64,000 nucleotides of DNA from positions 2,170,001-2,234,000 of the forward strand of contig JAPEUQ010000005.1 in the NCBI GenBank assembly GCA_027946365.1, written 5' to 3'. A program made the position numbers and the translations under genes. The stretch comes from Kalmusia sp. IMI 367209. Lineage: Eukaryota; Ascomycota; Dothideomycetes; Pleosporales; Didymosphaeriaceae. Of the stretch, positions 47,001 to 58,492 are shown piece by piece. Under the pieces are notes generated by a model that was not told the DNA's origin, searched no databases, and was given only the letters and a program-made list of their open reading frames with translations. Numbering within the stretch: position 1 is the stretch's first letter; each line of letters starts with the position of its first letter.

Positions 47001-49507
47001 GTGGAGGCGAAAAGCTCCAATATTGAAGAGAGCCGGCTACCTCAAGTGCACGCATTAAACTGCATAAAAGAGTTCTTCATGACTTCGAAGCTCAGCGTCT
47101 CCTCTGAAGCATACATTGGAGACAGTCTGGAGCTGGCTGCAAGAATGCTCAATTCGAAGATGTGGGTTTACTTGCCTTCTTCATTGTAAAAATTGTACTT
47201 AATGTGTCTTAGATGGCCAATCCGTAACTGCGGCCTAATGCTTTTCAAGGCTCTGATTGAGCGACTACTTGGTAGTGATGAAGTTCAAGACTGGAAAGAG
47301 CGCGCGATGACAAGAACTTCACGCTTTTCGTACCACAACTACCCTTCGCTTGTCGGAATGCTCGATGATCTCCTCAATCCGGAGGGTCCGCTCAGGAAGT
47401 CACTTGATACCCCCGACAATAATTCACCCATGGATCTACATGGCGCCGAAGGTGTTTTCCCAGCACTTCAAATCCTAAGACAAGCCATGCCACCCGAAGA
47501 CAGCCGAATGTCAATTATTCAGTCGGTGATGAGGCTCCTTTCAAGTCCACACTGGCATCTTCGAGACATGGCGGCTCGGACTATCACCGCGTTATACAGA
47601 CCTCACGAACTTCTCACTAGCGCAAAATGGCTTCTCGATAATTTCGAAGACTTTAAGAATGCTAATCATGGGAAATTACTTTGCATCAAGTACTGCATTA
47701 GGAAGGGACTACAGAATAGCGATAAAGGTATGTTTGTTTGATCAATTCAGAAAGCTGGCCTAAGCTCAATGACACTGACTATACTCCTCTAGAACAAGAG
47801 TTTCTTGGAGACTTCATGGTCCATTTGAGCATCTCAACGACAGAATGGTATACACAAAGTAACTGCTCGTATGTCAAAGCAGCTTTCCTGGACCTTGTGA
47901 GTGTTTGCGGAATGTCTATCATCGAAGATCCAGTGCACGAAGCGACCATGAGCGGGTGGGCAGCTCTCACGTCCGCCATTGGGATTGGCCCTGAGCAAGC
48001 TTTTGATCTGAGCAGGACAGGCGTCGATGCTCTGTTTCAGAGATCTTTAGCCGAAGTGTTCTTCATCGACCGCGCTATACTCCGGCCCGAATGCATCGAC
48101 ATTATTGTTTCAGACAAATACCAGAGTATCGAGAGCGCACTCATGGAGTTGGCTACCGAGGTAAGTGAAGCTGTCATTCTATATCAGTGAAAACATACTT
48201 ACGCACATACTCTTTAGGCTCCAGATACTTGTACAGCAGGCTTAGATGTCCTTCATCAGATCACCCAGCTCAAGACACCACGAGGCCATGTTCTAGAAAT
48301 CTCGCTGATCCTCCTGCAAATATACCGCCTAGTGCGCGACGCACAGGATACAGAAGTCCTCTCCAAAGCACAAGCTGTGCTCGCAGACGGCCTAACGCGC
48401 GACGTGATAGTCCAAGACGTCCTCACTCTCATCCACAAGCCCGACATGCTCTCCACCCTCGACAAACTTGAAGAACAATGCTTGAAAAGTGCCCCGTCAA
48501 ACGCGCAAAGCGCCCTCCACCTTCTCGGCTTATTCCTGGATTGGACGTACAACAAGTACCCTGCACACCGCCGCACTACATTGCAAAGGATAGCAAGATA
48601 CATCCGCGTCCTGCGCATGACGATACTGGACACCAACCCCTTCGACGCGCGTTTCGCAGCCGTAAACTCCATCTGCGCACTCAAACACATCTGGACCATG
48701 TCTGCTTCATCCAAGACCACAGCACCTTTACTCCTCGGCTTATCTCTCGTCCTCTACGATTTGCTCAACGACGACGACGATGAGATCCGCGATGTCGCAG
48801 CACTAGCTACGACTTCGCTGCTACAAGCGCACTCAACATCCAGCATCACACCCTCCGTCCCGATGCTGACGTCCCACCGCCTCGCCGCCTTCCTCGTCCA
48901 ACACTTCTCCACCTCCTCTGCCCTTGCTAAAGAAGCCCTCCGCCGCCTGACAGATACACCGGTCCGCGCTCCTCTCTTCAGCACGCCCTTCGCGCAGTCG
49001 TTCGCGCTGGCGCGCAAGGAAGACACCACGCTTTTCGCGACGGAGAAGCAGAATCTATATATGGACCCCACGCTCGACGCGATCTTCTGGTCGCGCGTGC
49101 TCGGTTCTTTACCTGTTTCCTCTATCTCAGAAACTCTGCGGAGGAGCCTTGTTGCGTGGGTGGAGGAGGCGCTGGGAGCTCTGACTGAGACGGCGAAGAC
49201 GGAGAGAGATGGTGCGCTGGGGTGGGCGAGTAAGTCGGAGGTGTTCACGCTGGGGATGAGGGTGGTTTGTGCGGCAGATGTGGTTTTGAAATGGGAGGGA
49301 CAGGCTGGAGTTAGTGCCGAAGGCAGGAGGGTGCGAACGTTGTTGGCGGAGTTCAAAGAGGTCGGGACGAGGAGCGGGGCGCATGGGTTGTGGATGGGGA
49401 AAGTGGACAGTGTGCTTGAAGGGAGTGTCGTGGGTGTTGTGAGGAATGTTGTGGCAAGAATGCTGGCGGCACGGAATGTACTCGGGAGGAAGGGTGAGGA
49501 GGCGTAG
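44079..49507 (+). CDS. THADA/Trm732-like DUF2428 HEAT-repeat protein
   Basis: Nine exons: 44079-44200, 44267-45171, 45235-46234, 46282-46524, 46572-46800, 46848-47161, 47213-47727, 47793-48160 and 48218-49507, giving 1,661 aa. All phases close; one donor, GTTCGG at 46235, is weak. The protein is all helical repeats. The DUF2428 core spans about 730-1,080: ILSYSWRALKEAS, RFEELGRLCFTQLIELRHRG AFS, ITRRSGGIPALMAGI, and MWPIRNCGLMLFKALI-like IWPIRNCGLMLFKAL. Later SSPHWHLRDMAARTITALY is another HEAT unit. In yeast Trm732 partners the methyltransferase Trm7 for 2'-O-methylation of position 32 in certain tRNAs; THADA is the animal relative. The start codon is the first ATG with a good follow-on frame, but an upstream exon cannot be excluded. 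Confidence 0.9.
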
Positions 49508-49868
49508 GTGAGTGTTGAATGCGAAAAACTTGGAAAGAAAGTATTCAAAAGCACAAAGTTATTGATTTACACGTTGTTTTCCGGGTTGCGTGATATGAAA
49601 ATGGAAATTTTTACAGGGTGGCTTTAAGACGTGACCTACATTCTGATATTATTGGTATTAATGTAACGTAGTGAGGTAACTGGGAAGTATTGAGACAAAA
49701 ACGTGAGCAAGATTAGAACACGGGAGCACTTAAAGTAAATACTAGAAATCACAAGAAGATAGACTCAACGCGTATACACAACGCAGCCTCATCATAATCC
49801 TCATTCAGCATAGCCAAATCATCGTACCACCCCTCTGACCATCCCTCCCTTCACTAGAAGACTCCACC
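49508..49868. other. Convergent 3' intergenic region
   Basis: About 360 AT-rich bases between the ends of the Trm732-like gene and the SLC35F-like gene, which converge. Probably the two 3' UTRs and terminators; no gene. Confidence 0.5.
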
Positions 49869-51203
49869 CTAAACAATAGCCTCGGGCCTCTCGACCCTCC
49901 TCTTCGCCGTCCCCACCCCACTCACACCCCTCTCCTGGTCCTCTCCCAACCACGGCTTCTTCTGCTCGGCCAGCGAACTCTGCCTCAAAAAGTAAATTAC
50001 CTGCCCCACCAGAATCAACACAAACGCAATCGGATACATCCAGTGGATCTTCAAATGAAAGACCTTGACGCCGATGGCGACACCCCAGAAATTGCCCGTG
50101 AGCAACGAGATGTTGAAAAACGCCGCCGACGTAAGACGAAACAGGATGGGCGCCAACGAATAGAAAAGCGAGAGGATGAGCGTGTACCCCGTGAGATAGC
50201 CGCCGACCTTGCTGTTCCACACGGCAGTGCGGAACGACGCGCGGTCGAAGATGCCTGCCTGCGCGCCGTTGATGAACATGCCCCAGAAGCCGAGCTGGCC
50301 CACGACGACGTACAGCGGGTGCTCGCTGACGAGGAACTCCTCGAAGGTATTGCTGATGCCGTACAGCGAGGCGCCGAGCAGGGCGAACAGATCGCCCTTG
50401 ACGGCGTCGGCGGCGGGGAACGCATTGTATCCGGTCAAGTGGTCCGAGCCGAAGAGCACACCCATGCCGCCGATGCAGAGGAGGATGCCGGCGATTTGGG
50501 TCCACCTGTATCGGACACGGAGGAAGATGAAAGAGAGGACTACCACAACGACGATGGCCCAGAAGTTGATTAGTTGGGCGGAGAGGATCGTTGTCTGTGT
50601 ACCGCGCGTTAGTGTATCGTTGAGATAGAAGGGTAGATAACGAGGGACATACGTAGCGGTACGCAAGGACGATGAAGTAGTTACCCTCGACGTCGATGAA
50701 GGAGAGAATGAGGAAGCGCCATCCATCTTTCAAGAGGAGCTTTCCCCACCCTTTGAAGCCAAGTTTGTAGATGGTGTAGCTTGTGTAGACCAAGTTGAGC
50801 AAGACGTAGTTAAAGAAAGACTGGAAGGCGGGGATGCTCGTTCCCTCCATAGAGAGCAACGAAGAAAGCGTGTTCGTCGAAGTGATGCAGATCGCGAGGA
50901 CTATGCTACCATCAGCATTACGCCGGATCAGTATATCGGAGAAGAAGACTGACCCTGTCCGAGCAACATGGCAATCCAGAACTGCCTCGTCTTCACATAC
51001 GCAAGCCAAGTCCCCTTGGTCTGCGCATCGCGCTCCAATACAGGATTGACCTCGCCATTCGCGCTCACCACCTGCGGAACGCCATGCCCATTCTCAGGGC
51101 CAGCAGTATCCGTGCCTTTCGGCTGGTGGACAACGGTATCGCTCTCCGTCATATCTATTTCTTTATCTCTTCCGAACGATTCCTGGAAGTTCGATTGGGC
51201 CAT
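49869..51203 (-). CDS. SLC35F-like solute (nucleotide-sugar type) transporter
   Basis: Three exons: 51203-50954, 50900-50653 and 50594-49869, giving 407 aa; introns of 53 and 58 nt close in phase. ATG at 51201-51203 opens a polar 60-residue tail. Then come WLAYVKTRQFWIAMLLGQ, VLAICITSTNTLSSLL, and about ten helices of the drug/metabolite transporter fold, including FIDVEGNYFIVLAYRYT, INFWAIVVVVVLSFIFLRVR YRWTQIAGILLCIGGMG, LFALLGASLYGISNTFEEFL and IGVKVFHLKIHWMYPIAFVL ILVGQVIYFLRQS. Order and spacing match the SLC35F1/F2/F6 branch (DUF914). Members sit in endomembranes or plasma membrane; substrates in fungi are mostly unknown. Confidence 0.9.
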
Positions 51204-52043
51204 CTGGATCCTTTGACAGCAATCTGGATAGAATGAGACTGTCGACAGTAAGGGTCGTTTTCCAGTCAAGTGCGGGGAAACCACGACTCTATTCTCTTCA
51301 GCGTAGCTAGGTTGGAGCTTTTCGGCGACAGACGTGAGCGCAAAACCCCAGAAGTCGCTCACGGAAAGTGCACAGTAACCTTGCGCAAAAGTGGTGTTGA
51401 AGCGACCTGCGGGTGGGCAGGCCGCCACATCTTATGTATGGCCGAAAAATGCCATAGCTAGGAAGGTCGCAAAAAGTTCAGGCTCTTGGCATGCAGGCTC
51501 TGGTGGAGCTTGGGCCGCCCGAGGCCCGCTGATCTCCACAGTGGCCGTCGGGGCTTGTCTGCGAGTGGTAAGGCGACGCGGCGTTACCGAGTTCGAGATG
51601 CAGCTGGGCTAGGCGAATCCCAACTTTTGCTTTTTGGCCTGCTTGGAGGGCTGATGCGCAGGTCGCTGATTCGACGATATGCTGTGCGTGGGAGCGAGGC
51701 CTTTGGTCTTACGAGAAGAAGGTCATGAGATTCATCGCTAGTGTGGGAGTCGGAACACAAGGCCGACTATGCAATCGCCACGTTCTCCAAAAGAAATATC
51801 GATTCGTAGAACGGCGGCATGCGCGCTCGCGTTCCAATGCCACGGTCCTGGGACGTAGAGACGTTTAGAGCTACAAGAGCTTCATAAAGTGTATTAAGAA
51901 TGAAATCTATGTAATGGGAGCAGCCAACTAAGTACACAGAACACAGCATTCAGTACACTGCCTGACACTTCGCATTCCTGACGGGCGGAACACGAAGGCA
52001 TAGTCTAAAGCCAACCAATATCTACAAAGCCCATAACCCCGTG
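51204..52043. other. Intergenic, no gene seen
   Basis: About 840 bases: promoter of the SLC35F-like gene and 3' flank of the acyltransferase. The minus-strand open frame extends up to 51428 but has no ATG above 51203. Nothing else supportable. Confidence 0.45.
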
Positions 52044-53897
52044 TTAGTGTCCAATGAAGTGCAACGCAGGGCTCCCAGGAAAGTTCTTGGAGACGCTACC
52101 ATATTTGGCATGCCAGGCAAAGAAATATAGCAGCGCTGCCAGAGGCTGTCCAACAAGACAGAAACTGATCCAGAAGATCATGTTGCCAGCCACCTCTCCC
52201 TGAATACCCCTGACTTTCTTGAGCATGTCTGTCAAAACAATGAGTGGTATCTGGAGCATCATTCCCATGAACGCCACACCTAGAGGTATGAGCAGATATA
52301 TCAGACATTCTATAGTGAAGCACTCACCGAGGACATTGTGCGTAGGGATACCGACAAGCAACTCGTGAAGAACCGCAGAGAAGAAGAATACAACGATCTG
52401 AGCAAGCGCTGGTGGCATCCCGCGACCCACCAGCGGGCTGTAAATATGCCGTCTCATGAAGTTCGTCACAGGCTTGTTCCAGGTTGTCCAGTATTCCCTT
52501 ACACTGCTGACGTTCCACCAAGGCCCGTAGAACTCGCGGTCGGCGAACCTCATGATCTCGGCCAGACCATTCATGGAAGATTGGAAAAGAGCGAAGAATC
52601 CGCAGAGCCAGCAGAACAGAGACACGGTAGAAAGCTTCATCACGCGCTCTAGGATGGAGACGAAATCCAGCGTTGCCATCTTGTCGAGCGAATTCTGGAG
52701 TAATGGTGCGGCGTATTGAGCAGAAGCAATCCAGATGGCGATGCTGAGCCCGACAACCTCAACGCCACGCATTGCAACAAAACCCCAGCGGATGCGCTGA
52801 GTGCGAGGGTAAGCAGGTTGGTACACAAGTGTTGGTGCCCACCAAAAGTAACAGAGGTTCGAGAAACTGATATTCCTAGGATATGGGCAGCTAGCGTAAA
52901 CTTCGGGCAGCGGTTCAGACTCGTCCGGATGTAAAAGGGCGTGCCGCAAATCACGGTTCGTGAAGGCATATGAGCAACTTTTTAAGCCACACTACCACCG
53001 CATGCAGTTCGCAGAGAGTGCCGATTCCAGGGTGATGAATTGTAGAATAAACAATGTAGGAACAAATAAATAGACTGAATGTGGCGTTCACGCTGTGAAC
53101 GAGTGCAACGATTATCCATATCAGGTTGAAGCTGTGCCGGGCAGCAGCCTGCGCTTCCGGGGTGTGATGCTCCTCGCCAGCTCTTTTCATTCGTGCTAGG
53201 GCGCTCTTTGCTTGTTGTGCGGCTGCAAGCTCGGTAAGATATGCGAGGAAGAGTTGGCAGGGTATCAAACAGTAGAGTCCGATCCCGTACAGGACATCTT
53301 GACGGCTGTAGTCGTGACACGAGAGACAGATGAGGACGCCATACTACGTTTATGAGCCATTGTTCATAATTCTGGAGGACGCATATACCTTTCTGAAGTT
53401 CTCAATCATCAATCTTAGGTTGGACACGACTGGTCGCGGTTAGACGAGTCTTTTAGCGAGCGAAGAATGCGCACCCAGGACGAGGATCATGAGATTCCGA
53501 AAGCCTACGAAGCTGGGTGCTTGGGCGCCATGGGTGAGGCAAGACATGCGGTCTTCTGAGTGGGTCGCAAAAACATGGCGGTACTTGGTCTTTCGCATAC
53601 GCTTGTGCGAGCTATTGACGGTCGGCTCGGTCGTTTTGCCATGGTACATGGCAGAGTGATCAGAATGGGGCGCCTCGATTTGAGTCGAGGTGGCAGTATG
53701 TACAAGTGTGGCCATCATAGAGAGACGCTTGCCCGCCGCAGGCAATGTGCGGTAATTGAGGACTAGATATGCGTGGTCGGCGTGGGGTGTAGTTTTCAAT
53801 TGCGGCAATGGGGTTCCTGACGAGACGGCTGGAATGGACGGAAGCAGAGACTTGGCCGACGGACGAGGGGAGCACACCGGTCCATGGTACTTGAGCA
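52044..53897 (-). CDS. MBOAT sterol/diacylglycerol O-acyltransferase (ARE/DGAT1-like), one frame break
   Basis: Exons 53897(or further)-53475, 53429-53389 and 53343-52044, with 45-nt introns; the phases close only if one extra base in the T5 run 52979-52983 is ignored. The N-terminal region has TTPHADHAYLVLNYRTLPAA GKRLSMMATL, then YRHVFATHSEDRMSCLTHGA and FRNLMILVLVVSNLRLMIEN FRKYG. Membrane helices follow. After the break, YAFTNRDLRHALLHPDES, CPYPRNISFSNLCYFWWAPT L, REFYGPWWN, YWTTWNKPVTNFMRRHIY and FFFSAVLHELLVGIP with the catalytic His. The family motif FYxDWWN here reads FYGPWWN, an Asp-to-Pro change. Enzymes of this type esterify sterols or diacylglycerol in the ER for lipid droplets. 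The true start was not found: no ATG precedes the conserved part in this frame except the pair at 53713-53718. Confidence 0.85.
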
Positions 53898-54184
53898 AAA
53901 AGTAAGAAACGCCCAGAACGGAAATGTTGAGAGACGCGATGCGGGGACCATACGCATGCGCAAGTGCATGCAGGCTACGTCAACGGGTGATTCGAGACTG
54001 TGAACTGTGGCGGCCGTGGCTGGTGCATGCGCCAAGACTGACGACCCCGGTTTGAAGCATGTCGCGACAAAGCATCGCGTCCGTAGCACCAGAACCTCAC
54101 TTTCAACCCCACCCGGCGCGCCCCTCCTTCACCACCGCCCTTGCCGGGGCGCTCCAACCTTCACACTGGGACGCGCTTATAATC

Positions 54185-56346
54185 ATGAGTGAATACCACC
54201 AGTACGATGGCCCGCCACGCCCGCGGCCCAAAAGTACGTTCTCCCTCATCTTCACCGAGACCAAGCATATCTACGCTGTGTACATATATGAAAAAACTTT
54301 GAGCAACAGCATTTTCTGTTTCGTACTTTGCCAATACCTGTGCTCTACGTTCAAGTAGAATGGCGGACGCCGACAAAATGAACCCTCCGAAGCTGTTACG
54401 CTGCAATCAGAAAGGTGCTAACCTGCTTGACTCAACAGGAGCCGTCACAGACTATGGCTCGACGACAGTGCAATGGATGCGCAATCGCCGTCCGCGCTAC
54501 AAGAATGCGCCGTTTCCCGAGGTCGAGCGCCCGAGTGCCAGCTACATCGTCGACATGGTGCCTCCTGCAGGCCGAATTGCCAACGCCGCCGAATCGATAC
54601 CCGCCAAAGCGCTTCATTCGTCGCTAAACAAGGTCAAGCACCCAATCAATGTGGTCAAGTGGACGCCGGAAGGCCGGCGCCTACTCACTGGCTCGACGAG
54701 CGGGGAGTTTACGTTGTGGAACGGCATGGGATTCAACTTTGAGACCATCATGCAGGCGCACGAGTCGGCAATCCGGAGCGTCGCCTATACGCATACCGAC
54801 GACTGGCTCCTCTCGGCAGACCAGACGGGTATCATCAAGTATTGGCAGACGAACTTCAACAATGTCAAGGAGATCCAAGCGCATAGCGAAGCGATACGCG
54901 GATTAGCTATCGCACCCACAGACTCAAAATTCGTCACCTGCGCCGATGACACGACATTGAAGATCTGGGATTTTGCCTCGAGCGCAGAGGAATCGACATT
55001 GACGGGACACGGTTGGGAGGTGAGAACGGTCGACTGGCATCCGACCAAAGGGCTGCTTTGCTCAGGGTCAAAGGATCACCAGGTCAAGCTATGGGATCCG
55101 CGGACGGGCCGCTGTCTGTCGACACTACATGGACATAAAAACCCAATAGCAAAGACATTGTTCGAGCCTGTTCTCGGCAACTTGATGGCAACCTGCGCCC
55201 GTGATCATACTGCGAGGATCTTTGACATTCGCATGATGCGCGACGTCCTGCTGCTTCGCGGCCACGAAAAGGATGTTACCACCATGTCATGGCATCCCAT
55301 GCACAAGAATCTGCTGTCTACGGGTGGTGTCGATGGTAGCATCTTTCACTGGCTCCTAGACGAGCAGAATGCGCCTGATGGTGTTGCACCTACTTTATCG
55401 CCGTATGATGTGCCAGACTCGCAAAGTGCGCCTGCACAGACGATATACCCCGCTCACAAGGTCCAATACGCCCACGATTTCACTGTTTGGACTCTCGATT
55501 GGCATCCATTAGGCCACATCTTAGCATCTGGATCGAACGATCGTGTAACCCGCTTCTGGGCACGCCCGAGACCCGGAGACTCCACTTGGGTCAGCGACAG
55601 GTATCACATCGGCACAGCAGCAGCAGAAGCACAAGGCACATACGATCGGGGACAGGGTAGGCGCCAGATGCGCGACGAGGAGGAGCAGGAAGCAGAAGAC
55701 GAAGCTGAGGGCCTGGTCGATCAGAAGCTGCCCTCCAAGAATCCCGGTGCACCCCTACTACCGCCCGGACTCACTCTTCCAGGCCTCAACACGTCGCCTG
55801 ATGGCACAAGCAGCATACTACCTGGCATTGGTGGCGCGGTCCTCCCTCCATCTGGCCTCCCCATGCCCCTCCCCACCAAACGCAAATTTCTCCGCCCAGC
55901 GCTCTACCACCAAACATGTTGCAGGGCATGGACCCTCGCGCCTCGCCCAACTCATCGCCTCAGGCGCCATTCCACCACCCCTACCCACGGGCAACAACCC
56001 GAACGGTGCGCCGCCACCCTTCCTTCCCACCTCCCGGTATGAACCTCATGGCCCTCCGCCGCCGTTCCCGCCTCCAGGCATGAATCCAACTGGCCCTTCC
56101 CCACCGTTCCTTCCTCCTGGTATGAATTCCAACGGACCGCCGCCGCTCCCTCCAAACTTCGCCTTCCCGCCACCTGGCATGGGTGGGCCGCCAGCGCCGG
56201 GACCCGGTGCCGCACACACGCCGCCGCAGAACGGCTCGCCAGCGAGCGCCTTCGATGCGCAAGGGCGCAGGAGAGTGCCGCTGCCCAGTCAGCAGGAGAG
56301 CCTGAAGGCCGAGATGCGCAAGGGAAATTACCGGAAGAGTCGGTGA
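54185..56346 (+). CDS. PFS2: Polyadenylation factor Pfs2 (WD40, WDR33-like)
   Basis: The ATG at 54185 opens [16 protein letters not shown], followed by a GTACGT donor at 54234; an acceptor at 54308-54309 gives an in-phase join, though the splice is not certain (the ATG at 54360 is a fallback). The core is a seven-bladed WD40 propeller: [71 protein letters not shown], and so on to [24 protein letters not shown]. Then an acidic [20 protein letters not shown] and a Pro/Gly-rich tail. Pfs2 holds the cleavage/polyadenylation complex on pre-mRNA 3' ends and helps read AAUAAA. After LPMPLP the frame is disturbed: NANFSAQ is in frame 2, [20 protein letters not shown] in frame 3, and PPFPPPGMN repeats with the ending [15 protein letters not shown] in frame 2, which stops at 56346. 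Confidence 0.88.
54415..54438 (+). other. 24-nt intron-like in-frame segment in Pfs2
   Basis: Between QK and GAVTDYG lies a 24-base piece that starts GT, contains CTAAC, ends CAG and is a multiple of three. If removed, CNQK joins [10 protein letters not shown] in phase; if kept, it adds eight residues. It is too short for normal splicing. Confidence 0.5.
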
Positions 56347-57155
56347 TCATCATCTCTGGGCTGGGTATGCCTCTCCCCAGCTCTAGCAAACACCGGTGGG
56401 GTTAAATCTTTTCGACCTGTACAATTACGAGGTTTGGGTTTCTTGTAGGACAGCATGACTGGCGCTTTGGCGTTTTGAGCGCTGCTGCTTTGGGCGTTGG
56501 TGCATGCGGGTTGTCATCACTATTTTCTTCTTATTTTCCTACGCGTCAGTGGCTAGTAGACGTTTGATCAGATGGACCATCTTCGCTCAAGATGTTTTGC
56601 GGGAGCGTGCAGGCTAGGATCGTGTAGGTGAGGACATACACGTGGCTCCAGAGGCAGGGGTCGATTGTTCAGTGACTACATAAAAGCTAATTGATTAGCT
56701 AGCATATCGGGTGCAGCGGTATCATCTTGAGGAATCAATGGAATTGAATGAGTACTGTGGAGTGGTTTGATCCTTGGATGCCGTGCGGTGCGTGACTATG
56801 TGTACTTGATGCTAGTAGTCAGCAGTTCATATTATACTCGACAGAATTCAATATGCGTTGAACTTTGTCAGTGGAATGAAACGATGTAGACTTTGTTATG
56901 ACAGATCACGAAGCAAATCAAAAAGACTATCCTATGCAAAAGCAAAGCTTTTCTTATTTTAGGTAAGAGTAGGGAGAAAACTCCATAACCCAACATCCGC
57001 CCATCCACCAGATCATCGCCCAGACAGGAGTAGAGTTAACCACACGATATCTAGCCGATACGCAACACGGGAAAAGACAAAACGGAAGTAGGAGAGAAGA
57101 TCAAGAATCGCCTCGCGAGACGCTTCAACAAGGCATGTGGAGCACCAGAGCACGA
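56347..57155. other. Convergent 3' intergenic region, Pfs2/eIF5
   Basis: About 800 bases between the convergent ends of Pfs2 and eIF5. AT-rich in parts (56690-56950). No open frame of note; probably both 3' UTRs. Confidence 0.5.
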
Positions 57156-58492
57156 CTACTCGGAGTCCTCATCCTCCTCTTCATCACTCTCGGCGTTGTT
57201 GAGCCACTCCATGAACTTCTCAGCCGACTTGCGGACCGTCTTGCTGACCTTGATGTCGACGTACTTCTTGCTGGCCCTGGAGCCCCAGCCCTTGAGGACC
57301 TCCTCGGAGATGAGGTCGTTCTCGTAGTACTTGACGAGGATGGCAGAGACATTGGGGATGAGCTCAGGCTTGTCGAGACCGACGAAGCGCTCGGTTCCGC
57401 CCAAGAAGGCCTTCTCATGCTTCTCAGAAGTGATCATCTTCTTGAGCATGCTGGCGCGGCCGTCGATCTGCTTGACGATGTTCTTGTCGAAGATGGTCTG
57501 GGCAAGAACAGTGAGCGTGCGATGCTTGCTCTCAATGGCGAGTTCCTTGGCCTTGACGTAGACATCAACGCTGTCGAGTTTGTCGACGCTGCCCTTCTCT
57601 GCAGCAGTGTCGAGAATCCACTTGCCAAAGACATCATAGACGGAGTCGCCACCCTCGCCATCCTCGGCGTCTTCAGCCGCAGGGTTGATGGCAGCGCGCT
57701 TGAGATCCTCCGGAAGCACCTCAGAGCGGGACTTGACGGCATCAGCGGAAAAGTCAGTGGCCCATTTGATCTCTTTCTCCTCTTCGGGCTCGACGTCGAT
57801 GTCTGCAGCACCCTCTTGAATGCGGCGAGTGAGCTCGTCGTCGCTACCAGCGTCGATCTCGTAATCCCCGTTCTCATCGGCGTGGTCGGACGCGCTGTCA
57901 CCAGGGCTACCGCCGTTCTGAGAAGCGTCGTTGTCATTAGCCTCGGCCTCTTTACGGGCGCGACGCTCAGCCTTCTTCGTGGACTTGTCTTTCTTTCCTT
58001 TCTTGGGCTGGTTCTTCAGGATGAAGGAGCTCAGCTTCAGACGAAGGTCAACATCGGAGACCTGGCCGCAAGCCTTGCAGTCCAGCTTGATACGGCCATC
58101 TTTGACCTCCATGACAGTCTCTGGATTCTTGCATTTCTTGCACAGGACGAACTTGCTGATGAAGCCGTCCAGGTAATCCTGGAGCTTGCTAGCATCATGA
58201 GCACCGTTGATGATCCAACGGTCATCGGCAGGGTTCGTGTTCGTCTGGGCACCAAGCTCGAAACCGAAGTACTTGATGACATCTGCAAAGATGTTAGCTT
58301 AGTCAAGGTGGGTGCCTGGAGCGAAAAGCACTTACAAGCAGGGGGACGCTCGAGAGAGTTGGCCACGCTGGTCAGATTGACGATGACAGTCTTGATGCCG
58401 TTACCCTTGCCTTCAATCTTGGACTGCAGCCGCTCCATCTTGTAGCGGTAGAAGGGGTCGGTGACATCGCGGCGGACGTTGATGGTGGCCAT
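57156..58492 (-). CDS. TIF5: Translation initiation factor eIF5
   Basis: Two exons: 58492-58336 and 58282-57156, with a 53-nt intron, giving 427 aa. The N-terminus [19 protein letters not shown] is the eIF5 signature; Arg16 matches the GTPase-activating Arg of yeast (Arg15). The four-Cys zinc finger follows: CKKCKNPE then LDCKACG (about 100-128). A Lys-rich linker ([20 protein letters not shown]) and acidic spacer lead to the C-terminal HEAT-like W2 domain: [58 protein letters not shown] with the two aromatic-acidic boxes. eIF5 makes eIF2 hydrolyse GTP at the start codon and anchors eIF2, eIF3c and eIF1 in the multifactor complex. Full length, all residues present. Confidence 0.96.

Noticed and set aside
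50043..50628. Two overlapping open frames on the plus strand
   Set aside because: They are shadows of the SLC35F-like transporter exon.
57135..58445. A 436-codon plus-strand open frame
   Set aside because: It is the exact antisense of eIF5, whose domains are complete on the minus strand; the long frame reflects codon bias, not a gene.
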